From the NCBI GenBank assembly GCA_023415815.1, contig JAEZJL010000220.1, positions 1 to 6,312 on the forward strand: 6,312 bases of DNA. Direction: 5' to 3'. Source of the stretch: Bacillota bacterium (GTDB lineage Bacteria > Bacillota > Clostridia > Acetivibrionales > DTU013). The notes below the pieces were generated by a model. The model was not told the origin of the DNA, made no database searches, and saw only the letters and a program-made list of their open reading frames with translations. Of this stretch, positions 1 through 6,188 are shown one piece after another (position 1 is the stretch's first letter; each line of letters starts with the position of its first letter). Both the position numbers and the translations under genes were made by a program.

Positions 1-590
1 CTGTCCCTGCCCGCAACCATTTTTATCAGTGCGTAAGCATCGGTTATCGAGGTCGGCTCCGGCGTCGTAACGAGCAGTACCTCGTCGGCCGCCATCACAA
101 AGCTCATCACGTTTTCCGAAAGCCCCGCTCCCGTATCAACAAGTATTATGTCGGCTATCTTGTCCAGCAGGGCAATGTTGTCAACAAACTTCAGCACCTG
201 CCCGCTGTCCAGCTTCACAAGCTCCTCAACCCCTGAACCGCCGGAAATGAACTTTGTATTCTTGGGCCCGTCCGACAGTATCTCGAGTATGTTCTTCTTG
301 TTTTTTATGACATCAACCAGCGAAAAGCGCGGAATGATGCCGAACAGTACGTCTATATTTGCAAGGCCGAAGTCCGCGTCCAGTATTACAACCCTCAAGC
401 CCTGTTCACCAAGGGCGATTGCAAGATTAATCGTGATATTGGTCTTGCCTACGCCGCCTTTGCCGCTTGTCACGGTTATGACCCTTGCGGAGCGTTTTAC
501 CGGCTGTTCCGGTATCATCCCCTGGCTTATGGCCCGCTTCATTTTTAGGCTGTCTATAACCTGCCTAAGTTTGTCTGCCTGATCGTTCAT
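1..590 (-). CDS. flhG: FlhG (YlxH/FleN), MinD/ParA-type ATPase controlling flagellar number and placement; 3' end cut by the window
   Basis: Partial gene: 196 codons are present and the frame stays open to the left edge; the family is usually close to 300 residues, so about a third is missing, including any C-terminal membrane-targeting helix. My translation shows the N-terminal DQAxxLR element (D3, Q4, A5, L8, R9), known in this family to bind FlhF and stimulate its GTPase. A deviant Walker A motif SGKGGVGKTN lies at residues 42-51 (signature K44, catalytic-loop K49), LDADFGLANID at 70-80, and switch II VDTGAGLS at 151-158. Known role: an ATP-dependent dimer on the membrane that limits flagellar number and regulates FlhF. 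The ATG overlaps the flhF stop by one base (TGATG), and GGGGAG lies 9 bases upstream, inside the end of flhF, so the two are probably translated together. The DTGAG form of switch II and the position after flhF argue for FlhG rather than MinD. Confidence 0.95.
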   Translation of the reverse strand, partial: MNDQADKLRQVIDSLKMKRAISQGMIPEQPVKRSARVITVTSGKGGVGKTNITINLAIALGEQGLRVVILDADFGLANIDVLFGIIPRFSLVDVIKNKKNILEILSDGPKNTKFISGGSGVEELVKLDSGQVLKFVDNIALLDKIADIILVDTGAGLSENVMSFVMAADEVLLVTTPEPTSITDAYALIKMVAGRD

Positions 591-1771
591 CAGTTGATGC
601 TCCCCATCAAATTCTTGGTTATCTTATCGATATTGGCTGTCTCTATATCGTCAGGCACGCTTTGTCCGGTCGTTATATACGAAAGCTTTCGGCCGGTAAG
701 GTATCTTACGTTGAGTATGACGCCCTGCGCCGGAGCTTCATCCGTCTTGGTAAAAATCAGTTTGTAGTCCTTTAAAAAATCGTAGTTTCCAACGATCTCC
801 CGGCAGTTTCTTATGCTGGTGGTGGCGCTCAACACCAGATAAACTTCGTTTGCACCCGAAGCCGCGATCAAAGCCTTCAGCTCTTCGAACTGGGCTTTGC
901 TCCTGTGGCTTCTCCCCGCTGTGTCTATAAGTATGATATCCTTGTCCGAGTGCTGGCCCACTGCTTCAGCAATGTCGCTCGGCGAGTATGCCACGGTAAC
1001 CGGAATCCCTAAAATCTCGGCATAGGTCTTAAGCTGCTCTACGGCCGCGATTCTGTATGTGTCGGCGGTTATCATGCCTACGGTCTTTTTCTGGTTCAAA
1101 AGATAATTTGCCGCTATTTTGGCCAGCGTGGTTGTCTTTCCTACGCCGGTGGGACCAACGAATATAACCACCGTGGGCTTCCCGGGAGGGTTCAGGCAAA
1201 TTGTCTCCGGCTTGCCCAAAAGACCGGATATAATACTGAATAACAAGGAAGCCGTGTCGTTGACGCCAGCGTTTCCCCCCAGCTTTGCCGTAGCGCCTTC
1301 AATAATTTTTTTGGCGATATCCGCCTCTACCTCGTTCCTTATGAGGTTTCCGTAGAATACCTGCGATACCTTCGACAGAGGCGCCGCCTTATCTTCATGC
1401 TGCTGCTCGGGAGCCTTTTCCTTCGCCTGTACCTGGAGAAAAATCTTCTGCAGTATATCCTCCATGCTGCTTATTTTATTCTCCAGATTGGTTATTTTAT
1501 CCTCTTTTTCGTCAAAATTAATTTTATTTTTCGTATTATCTAAAACTGGTAGACTTTTTTCTTCAATCTTTACCGGCTCCGGTTCCTTCCTGCCGCCGTT
1601 GTACTCGTCTATTGCCGCCAAAACTTCGACAAGGGGCTTGGCAAACATGCCGAACAAGCCCTTCTGCCTCACCTTTCGCGTATTCAATATAAGCGCGTCG
1701 TTTCCCAGGTCCATCTTAACCTTGAGTATTGCCTCCTGGGTGTTTTTTGCCATATACCGGCGGATTTTCAT
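590..1771 (-). CDS. flhF: FlhF, SRP-type GTPase for flagellar placement
   Basis: Complete 393-residue protein, slightly longer than the Bacillus subtilis homologue as I recall it. FlhF is an SRP/FtsY-family GTPase that acts at the membrane to set the site of basal-body assembly. Layout: N-terminal B domain (about 1-55, with the family-typical run DLGNDALILNTRKV at 21-34), a charged, partly coiled-coil linker (about 60-135, e.g. NLENKISSMEDILQKI at 95-110), an N domain, then the G domain. GTPase motifs visible: P-loop GPTGVGKTTT 206-215, DTYRIAAVEQL 237-247, DTAGR 283-287, TKTD 341-344, and TTGQSVPDD 367-375. The ATG start has GAGGGAG just upstream; spacing is 3 to 5 bases depending on alignment, on the short side. 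It follows flhA after a 92-base spacer carrying a promoter-like sequence and overlaps flhG by one base. All nucleotide-binding motifs are intact. Confidence 0.97.
   Translation of the reverse strand: MKIRRYMAKNTQEAILKVKMDLGNDALILNTRKVRQKGLFGMFAKPLVEVLAAIDEYNGGRKEPEPVKIEEKSLPVLDNTKNKINFDEKEDKITNLENKISSMEDILQKIFLQVQAKEKAPEQQHEDKAAPLSKVSQVFYGNLIRNEVEADIAKKIIEGATAKLGGNAGVNDTASLLFSIISGLLGKPETICLNPPGKPTVVIFVGPTGVGKTTTLAKIAANYLLNQKKTVGMITADTYRIAAVEQLKTYAEILGIPVTVAYSPSDIAEAVGQHSDKDIILIDTAGRSHRSKAQFEELKALIAASGANEVYLVLSATTSIRNCREIVGNYDFLKDYKLIFTKTDEAPAQGVILNVRYLTGRKLSYITTGQSVPDDIETANIDKITKNLMGSIN
600..605 (-). promoter_or_regulatory. Ribosome binding site of flhG inside flhF
   Basis: GGGGAG on the minus strand lies 9 bases upstream of the flhG ATG, within the last codons of flhF. 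With the TGATG stop-start overlap, this supports the ATG at 590 and coupled translation. Confidence 0.7.
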
Positions 1772-1774
1772 AGA

Positions 1775-1781
1775 CTCCCTC
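1775..1781 (-). promoter_or_regulatory. Ribosome binding site of flhF
   Basis: GAGGGAG on the minus strand, with 3 bases (or 5 if GAGGG pairs) before the flhF ATG. It is the only purine-rich stretch near that start and supports it, although the spacing is short. Confidence 0.6.
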
Positions 1782-1820
1782 GTTTATTATCATATTTGCT
1801 CACTTTTACCTATATTACAT

Positions 1821-1849
1821 ATAATAGCATATTAATACTGCATACACAA
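1821..1849 (-). promoter_or_regulatory. Candidate sigma-A promoter upstream of flhF, extended -10 type
   Basis: In the AT-rich 92-base flhA-flhF spacer the minus strand has TTGTGT (1844-1849), a 17-base gap, then TATTAT (1821-1826), which matches TATAAT at five of six bases. TGC directly precedes the -10, giving the extended -10 TGn motif and compensating for a weak -35 (three of six). Transcription would start near 1814, about 43 bases before the flhF ATG, so the promoter could supply flhF-flhG independently of the upstream operon. AT-rich spacers give such matches by chance, so this is a prediction only. I saw no terminator hairpin with a U-tract here. Confidence 0.35.
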
Positions 1850-1863
1850 TTCAAAACGGTCCT

Positions 1864-3888
1864 TCATATGCTGATGACTCCTACCGACTGTATCTCCAGG
1901 TTCGGGTCGAGCTCGTTATATGAAAGCACCACCAGCCCCGGCACGGCCTGGTCGGCCAACTTTTTAAAATAGAGCCTGACTACCGGGGAAGCCAGGACAA
2001 TGGGCTGCTGTCCGAGCTGGAGCAGCTTCTGCACCTGCTTTGAAAGGCTGGAAAGTATCGTATTCGTCACATTTGGCTCAAGCGTTAGGTAAGAGCCCGT
2101 TTCTGTCTTCTGCACGGAATCCATTATGACCTGTTCAAGTCTGGGGTCAAGCGTAATGACATTCGACCTGCTGTCCGTAAAAAACTTCTTCGATATAGCC
2201 CTTCCGAGCGCCTGCCTTACATATTCCGTCAGCATGTCGGTGTCGCGCGTGGCTTGGGCGTAATCCGCGAGGGTTTCCAGTATCGTAACCATATCCCTTA
2301 TGGAAACCCCTTCCTTAAGCAGGTTTGCCAGCACCTTCTGCACCTCTCCGACATTCATGAGCTTGGGAATAAGCTCGTCCACGATGACAGGGTAGTTCTG
2401 CTTGATATTGTCCAGCAGCACCTGAACCTCCTGTCTTCCGGTGAGCTCATGGGCATATTTCTTGACTATCTCGGTCAGGTGCGTTGCGATTATGGACGGC
2501 GGGTCCACAACGGTATAGCCGAGCATTTCGGCCCTGTCCCTCTGGACGTCCGAAATCCAGATGGCCGGCAGACCGAAGGCCGGCTCGGTGGTCTTTATTC
2601 CGTCAAGCTCCTCCTCAACAAGTCCGGGGTTCATAGCCATGAAATGGTCTAGCATGAGCTCCCCGCGCGCCACCTCCACGCCCTTTATCTTGATCTGGTA
2701 CTCGTTGGGAGTGAGCTGTATGTTATCCCGCAGCCTGATGATGGGCACTATCATGCCCAGCTCAAGCGCAAGCTGCCTTCTTATCATTACCACCCTGTCC
2801 AGCAGATCCCCGCCCTGGTTCACATCCGCAAGCGGTATGATGCCGTAGCCAAACTCCAGTTCAATGGGGTCGACCTGGAGCAGGGTTACCACATTTTCGG
2901 GCTTGCGTATTTCCTCCACCTCGTTTTCCTCAACCTTTACCTCTTCCTGCTTCAGCGCTTCCTTCTTCTGCTTGTTTATCATATAAGCTATAAAAAGCAG
3001 TATGGCGGAAAGCAGCAGAAAGGGTATCGTCGAAAGGAAAAAGGAGAGTATAAAGCTGAGGCCTGATGCCAGATAGAGGACCCTGGGGTCGTTAAACAGC
3101 TGCTTCAGCAGATCCTGGCTGATGTCCGAGTCGGAAGCCGCCCTTGTGACGATGAAGCTGGTTGCGGCGGATATCATGAGCGCCGGTATCTGGCTCACAA
3201 GCCCGTCGCCGATGGTCAATATGGTATAGGTCTCCAGCGCCGTACCGATATCTTCGCTCCTGACAACCATGCCCATGATGAGCCCGCCGATAAAATTCAG
3301 CGCCGTAATTATAAAGCCCGCTATGGCGTCGCTTTTTACGAATTTGCTCGCGCCGTCCATTGCGCCGTAGAAATCGGCTTCCCTTTGTATTTTCTTACGT
3401 CTTTCCTTGGCCTCTACATCATTTATCAGACCGGAATTCAAATCGGCGTCTATAGCCATTTGTTTTCCGGGCATCGCATCCAGCGTAAACCTGGCGGCAA
3501 CCTCCGCCACTCTTTCAGCGCCCCTGGTGATTACCAGGAAATTTACGACCATGATTACCAGGAACATAATCGCGCCGACGACAAGGTTTCCGCCCCCGAC
3601 GACGTTGCCGAAGCCTTCTATTACCCTCCCGGCGTCGCCCTTGCCGATGATGAGGCTCAATGCGGTGACGTTCAGGGACAATCTGAACACGGTGGTTATA
3701 ACCAGCAGTGAAGGGAATATCGAGAGCTGCAGCGGCTCCCTGAGATATACGGTATTCAGGAGGATTATCGCCGAGAGGATGATGTTGATCGCAAGCAGGA
3801 AATCAAGTATGAATTCCGGCAATCTGATGATGTATACGAGTATCATGCCTACAATCATTATAGGCACTGAAAATTCCTTTAACCTCAA
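1864..3888 (-). CDS. flhA: FlhA, flagellar type III export gate and chaperone-docking protein
   Basis: Complete 674-residue FHIPEP-family protein, normal length for FlhA. It forms the nonameric ring at the base of the flagellar export gate; the membrane half couples proton flow to export and the cytoplasmic half docks FliT, FliS, FlgN and substrates. Visible: about eight hydrophobic segments within residues 8-305; the conserved stretch SIFPSLLVITTVFRLSLNV at 56-74; the family signature RFTLDAMPGKQMAIDADLN at 133-151, followed by a charged cytoplasmic loop with EADFYGAMDGASKFVKSDA (170-188); a charged linker (about 306-332); and the soluble domain to a typical ending (NELDPNLEIQSVGVISI). The start is TTG: an in-frame TGA lies immediately before it, the next in-frame ATG is codon 11 inside the first hydrophobic segment, and GGGGG lies 8 bases upstream. 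It is separated from flhB by 106 bases and from flhF by 92. Confidence 0.97.
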   Translation of the reverse strand: MRLKEFSVPIMIVGMILVYIIRLPEFILDFLLAINIILSAIILLNTVYLREPLQLSIFPSLLVITTVFRLSLNVTALSLIIGKGDAGRVIEGFGNVVGGGNLVVGAIMFLVIMVVNFLVITRGAERVAEVAARFTLDAMPGKQMAIDADLNSGLINDVEAKERRKKIQREADFYGAMDGASKFVKSDAIAGFIITALNFIGGLIMGMVVRSEDIGTALETYTILTIGDGLVSQIPALMISAATSFIVTRAASDSDISQDLLKQLFNDPRVLYLASGLSFILSFFLSTIPFLLLSAILLFIAYMINKQKKEALKQEEVKVEENEVEEIRKPENVVTLLQVDPIELEFGYGIIPLADVNQGGDLLDRVVMIRRQLALELGMIVPIIRLRDNIQLTPNEYQIKIKGVEVARGELMLDHFMAMNPGLVEEELDGIKTTEPAFGLPAIWISDVQRDRAEMLGYTVVDPPSIIATHLTEIVKKYAHELTGRQEVQVLLDNIKQNYPVIVDELIPKLMNVGEVQKVLANLLKEGVSIRDMVTILETLADYAQATRDTDMLTEYVRQALGRAISKKFFTDSRSNVITLDPRLEQVIMDSVQKTETGSYLTLEPNVTNTILSSLSKQVQKLLQLGQQPIVLASPVVRLYFKKLADQAVPGLVVLSYNELDPNLEIQSVGVISI

Positions 3889-3896
3889 TCAAGCAT

Positions 3897-3904
3897 CCCC
3901 CTTT
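3897..3904 (-). promoter_or_regulatory. Ribosome binding site that fixes the flhA TTG start
   Basis: AAAGGGGG on the minus strand with 8 bases before the TTG at 3888. An out-of-frame ATG begins directly after the G run, too close to use this site. Spacing and the preceding in-frame TGA both favour the TTG as the flhA start. Confidence 0.7.
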
Positions 3905-3919
3905 CTTTCTGATAATTTA

Positions 3920-3943
3920 CGGCGGCCTCCGCTTCCTCCGCCG
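3920..3943 (-). repeat. GC-rich inverted repeat and tandem GCGGAGG in the flhB-flhA spacer
   Basis: On the minus strand CGGCGG (3938-3943) can pair with CCGCCG (3920-3925) around a 12-base loop. Overlapping it, GCGGAGG occurs twice, two bases apart (3935-3941 and 3926-3932). The stem is only six pairs and no U-run follows, so it is not a convincing terminator. It could be a small 5' leader structure for flhA or incidental. It stands out as a GC-rich island in otherwise AT-rich spacer. Confidence 0.35.
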
Positions 3944-3964
3944 CTACGACCCCAAACACAAACT

Positions 3965-3992
3965 ATAATATACTAATTTCCTCTGCCCTCAA
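3965..3992 (-). promoter_or_regulatory. Candidate internal promoter upstream of flhA
   Basis: Just after the flhB stop the minus strand has TTGAGG (3987-3992; four of six matches to TTGACA), a 16-base gap, then TATTAT (3965-3970; five of six matches to TATAAT). Transcription would start near 3958-3959, at the GTG of the possible leader ORF. No sigma-D (sigma-28) type TAAA...GCCGATAT pattern is seen. Weak by itself; plausible because the gene packing loosens exactly here. Confidence 0.25.
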
Positions 3993-3994
3993 AA

Positions 3995-5104
3995 TCATCC
4001 CGCCCTGTTTTTGCCCTTGAGGCTGTAAACAAAGGCCAGGATCTCGGCAACCGCCTGATACAGCTCGTGCGGTATCGCCTCGCCTATATCGACGGTTTCA
4101 TAAATAGTCCTTGCCAGAACCTTGTTTTCAACTATCTCGACCTTGCTTTCCCTGGCCGTTTCCCTGATCCTTATGGCTATGTAGTCCTGTCCCTTGGCGA
4201 TAACCATCGGAGCCGGGGACACGGCGGCGTCGTACTTTATTGCGCAGGCGTAATGCGTCGGATTGGTGATTACGACGTCGGCCTTCGGGACCTCCTGCAT
4301 CATCCTCCGCATCGACATCTGCCGCTGCCTCTGCTTGATCTTCGATTTAATCTCAGGATTGCCCTCCGTCTGTTTGTACTCCTCCTTGACCTCCTGCTTG
4401 GACATCTTGAGGTTTTTTTCATATTCCCACCACTGGTAGCCGTAGTCCAGTATAGCAAGTATTATCAGCACCACGCAAATCCTTATTGCAACATTAAGCG
4501 CCATCACCCCGATGAGGGCTGCGATATTCAGTACGTCCATATCCATCATGCGGAGAATGTTCGAGGTCTGTCCGTTGATGTATGAATATGCCACATAGCC
4601 GATTATCGTTACCTTCAATATCGATTTCAGCATCTCCACCAGGCCGTGCATTGAAAACAGCCTTTTGAATCCGCTGATGGGGTTTATCCTGCTGAATTTT
4701 ACAGACAGCGTTTCAAGCGTAAACAGGAAGCCTATCTGGGCATAGCCCGAGATAACCCCTGCCAGAAGCGCTACCAGCAAAATCGGCGCCGTGGCCTTCA
4801 GCATCACCGTCACAGAGTCCACGAATATCCTTGCCAGCATGTCCGGCATATAGAAATTCTCCATGCCGGGATATTCGGTAAACACAAACTTCGTATATGA
4901 AATGATCTGGTCTTTAATACTGCTTCCGTAAATCCTGAGGGTCACAAATACGGCCATCAGAACCATGGCGGAGGAAATCTCGCGGCTCTGGAGCACCTGT
5001 CCCTTTTTACGCGCATCCTGCCGCTTCTTCGGGGTCGCCTTTTCAGTTTTTTCTCCTGCGCCGCCGCCCTGGGCGAACAATTGGAGATTGATTCTTTCCA
5101 TCAT
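3995..5104 (-). CDS. flhB: FlhB, autocleaving switch protein of the flagellar export gate
   Basis: Complete 369-residue protein of normal family length. FlhB wraps the FliPQR gate and switches export from rod/hook to filament substrates after cleaving itself. Visible: a non-membrane N-terminus MMERINLQLFA then a Gly-rich stretch; the family hallmark EKTEKATPKKRQDARKKGQV at 18-37; four hydrophobic segments (about 43-60, 103-130, 163-178, 193-220); conserved NPISGFKRLF at 141-150; a long charged linker helix (about 228-272); and the autocleavage site NPTH at 281-284 (cut between N281 and P282), followed by the C-terminal cytoplasmic domain. Two consecutive ATG codons are possible starts (5104 or 5101). 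The first gives a 4-base ATGA overlap with fliR, implying translational coupling, which fits the absence of a strong Shine-Dalgarno sequence (only AAAGGG about 13 bases upstream). The cleavage motif is intact, so it should switch normally. Confidence 0.97.
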   Translation of the reverse strand: MMERINLQLFAQGGGAGEKTEKATPKKRQDARKKGQVLQSREISSAMVLMAVFVTLRIYGSSIKDQIISYTKFVFTEYPGMENFYMPDMLARIFVDSVTVMLKATAPILLVALLAGVISGYAQIGFLFTLETLSVKFSRINPISGFKRLFSMHGLVEMLKSILKVTIIGYVAYSYINGQTSNILRMMDMDVLNIAALIGVMALNVAIRICVVLIILAILDYGYQWWEYEKNLKMSKQEVKEEYKQTEGNPEIKSKIKQRQRQMSMRRMMQEVPKADVVITNPTHYACAIKYDAAVSPAPMVIAKGQDYIAIRIRETARESKVEIVENKVLARTIYETVDIGEAIPHELYQAVAEILAFVYSLKGKNRAG

Positions 5105-5895
5105 TTCGGTCCGATTCCCTTTATATACTCCAGAACGCTTCCGTCCATTATCTTGAATACGGAATCAAGCACAAGCATGAACATCGGTATCGTCACAAGC
5201 ATTACCAGAAGGCCGACGATTATCTTCAGCGGCATTCCTATCACAAATACGTTCAGCTGCGGTACCATCCTCGAGATAGTGCCCAGCGCCACATCGGTAA
5301 TGAGCACCGCGGCCACCACCGGCGCCGCTATCTTGAAGCCGATGAAAAATATATTGCTGAACATGCCCACGAGCAGGTCGGTGAGGCCCGCGTCGAAAAC
5401 CGCGCTTCCGAGCGGTATGGCAGTAAAGCTGTCGTACAATGCCCTTATCAATACATGGTGCCCGTTCAAAGCCATCAATACCAGCATGCTGATTATGAAG
5501 TACAGGTTCGAGGAGATGGGCACCTGTATGTTGCTCATGGGATCGATGACATTGACAACACCGAAGCCTATCTGCATATCTATAATCTCGCCTGCGACAT
5601 AAATCGCAGTGAAAGCCAGGTAAGCTACAAAACCTATGGTAAGACCCACAATAAACTCTTTCGCTATAAGAGCCACATAAGATAAAATATTTTCATCGTA
5701 GTCCGGAGCCTGCAAGGTCATCGTATTGATCAGTATCAGCGCCATAAAAAACGAAAACCCGATTTTAAAGTATGCCGGTATATTGCGTCTGCCGAAAATG
5801 GGAGCGACCACGAACAGGCCCGTCATACGGACGAATACCAGTAAAAAAATATCAAAACCGTTCAGTAACAGCCCCGCTGGAAACGGCACCCTCAA
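5101..5895 (-). CDS. fliR: FliR, flagellar export gate membrane protein
   Basis: Complete protein, 264 residues from a TTG start, usual family length. FliR joins FliP and FliQ in the helical export channel of the basal body. Visible: hydrophobic segments throughout, an early run FDIFLLVFVRMTGLFVVAPIFGRR (split at 14-25 and 26-37), the family signature GEIIDMQIGFGVVNVIDP at 102-119, and NGHH at 144-147 within LNGHHVLIRALYDSF. The start is uncertain. TTG at 5895 has GGGAGG only 3 bases upstream; GTG two codons later (5889) has the same site at 9 bases, better spacing, and would give 262 residues. The fliQ stop abuts the Shine-Dalgarno sequence and the C-terminus overlaps flhB by 4 bases, so it is a tightly coupled member of the gate cluster. 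Confidence 0.96.
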   Translation of the reverse strand: MRVPFPAGLLLNGFDIFLLVFVRMTGLFVVAPIFGRRNIPAYFKIGFSFFMALILINTMTLQAPDYDENILSYVALIAKEFIVGLTIGFVAYLAFTAIYVAGEIIDMQIGFGVVNVIDPMSNIQVPISSNLYFIISMLVLMALNGHHVLIRALYDSFTAIPLGSAVFDAGLTDLLVGMFSNIFFIGFKIAAPVVAAVLITDVALGTISRMVPQLNVFVIGMPLKIIVGLLVMLVTIPMFMLVLDSVFKIMDGSVLEYIKGIGPK

Positions 5896-5898
5896 CTA

Positions 5899-5904
5899 CC
5901 TCCC
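5899..5904 (-). promoter_or_regulatory. Ribosome binding site between fliQ and fliR, deciding the fliR start
   Basis: GGGAGG on the minus strand directly follows the fliQ TGA. It is 3 bases from the TTG at 5895 and 9 bases from the in-frame GTG at 5889, so the GTG may be the true start. Confidence 0.6.
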
Positions 5905-6174
5905 TCACCTTATAAACTGATTTATATTCTGAAAGAGGCCTTGCGTATACTCTATAAGAACTCTTAGCATCCAGGAGCCGAAAACTGCGACCGCCACGAT
6001 GACCGCAAGTATCTTCGGTATGAAGGCCAGAGTCTGTTCCTGTATCTGCGTCGTAGCCTGAAAAATACTTACGGCCAGTCCCACAATCAGGCTCAGTCCC
6101 AGCATGGGGGCCGAAACATACAGTATTATCATCAAAGCGTGCTGGGCTATATTTACTACCGTTCCCTGATCCAT
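5905..6174 (-). CDS. fliQ: FliQ, small flagellar export gate subunit
   Basis: Complete 89-residue protein, the standard FliQ length. Four copies of FliQ pack around the FliP-FliR core of the export channel in known structures. Visible: two hydrophobic hairpin segments (about 12-37 and 50-70) joined by the conserved polar loop FQATTQIQEQTLAFIPK at 38-54, the most diagnostic stretch of the family. The ATG start has AGGGGGG 7 bases upstream, and the fliP stop codon overlaps that site. It lies 12 bases after fliP and 9 before the annotated fliR start, as in the usual fliP-fliQ-fliR cluster. Confidence 0.97.
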   Translation of the reverse strand: MDQGTVVNIAQHALMIILYVSAPMLGLSLIVGLAVSIFQATTQIQEQTLAFIPKILAVIVAVAVFGSWMLRVLIEYTQGLFQNINQFIR

Positions 6175-6181
6175 ACCCTAT

Positions 6182-6188
6182 CCCCCCT
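6182..6188 (-). promoter_or_regulatory. Ribosome binding site of fliQ overlapping the fliP stop
   Basis: AGGGGGG on the minus strand, 7 bases before the fliQ ATG. The fliP TAG shares its last two bases with this run, so termination of fliP and initiation of fliQ are physically coupled. Confidence 0.7.

Larger units (their letters stand above)
3885..3959 (-). other. Possible 24-codon leader ORF overlapping the flhA start (speculative)
   Basis: In the flhB-flhA spacer the minus strand reads GTG, then FGVVAAEEAEAAVNYQKERG and three more residues, then TGA. The stop overlaps the flhA TTG start in the form TTGA, the same geometry as the ATGA at fliR-flhB. The peptide would be Ala/Glu-rich and helix-prone. 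An in-frame TAG lies two codons before the GTG, so no longer version exists. No proper Shine-Dalgarno precedes the GTG; the nearest GAGG is 20 bases away. I recognise no homologue. It is probably chance, but the stop-start overlap makes it worth checking. Confidence 0.15.

Noticed and set aside
148..582. Plus-strand open frame of 144 codons opposite flhG
   Set aside because: The minus strand carries all MinD-type ATPase motifs in frame; the plus-strand frame is a Ser/Pro/Leu-rich shadow.
1772..1863. Riboswitch or other structured RNA in the flhA-flhF spacer
   Set aside because: The spacer is short and AT-rich, with no stable stems or recognisable conserved core.
3528..3564. Direct repeat TGATTACCAGGAA, two copies 24 bases apart
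   Set aside because: It encodes the repeated Phe-Leu-Val-Ile in a hydrophobic segment of FlhA using the same codons; protein sequence explains it.
3920..3943. Rho-independent terminator between flhB and flhA
   Set aside because: The stem is only about six pairs with a 12-base loop, and the following sequence has no U-tract on either strand.
3885..3960. Frameshifted N-terminal extension of FlhA
   Set aside because: FlhA from the TTG already has normal length and a normal first membrane segment, and the upstream frame does not resemble any FlhA N-terminus.
3407..3976. Plus-strand open frame of 189 codons
   Set aside because: It lies antisense to flhA, has low-complexity Ser/Thr/Pro-rich composition typical of an antisense shadow, and matches no recognisable family, while the minus strand is unmistakably FlhA.
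4067..4585. Plus-strand open frame of 172 codons opposite flhB
   Set aside because: His/Leu/Arg-rich composition with no domain; explained by the codon bias of flhB on the other strand.
5081..5602. Plus-strand open frame of 173 codons opposite fliR
   Set aside because: Antisense to clear FliR signature sequence; no independent coding evidence.
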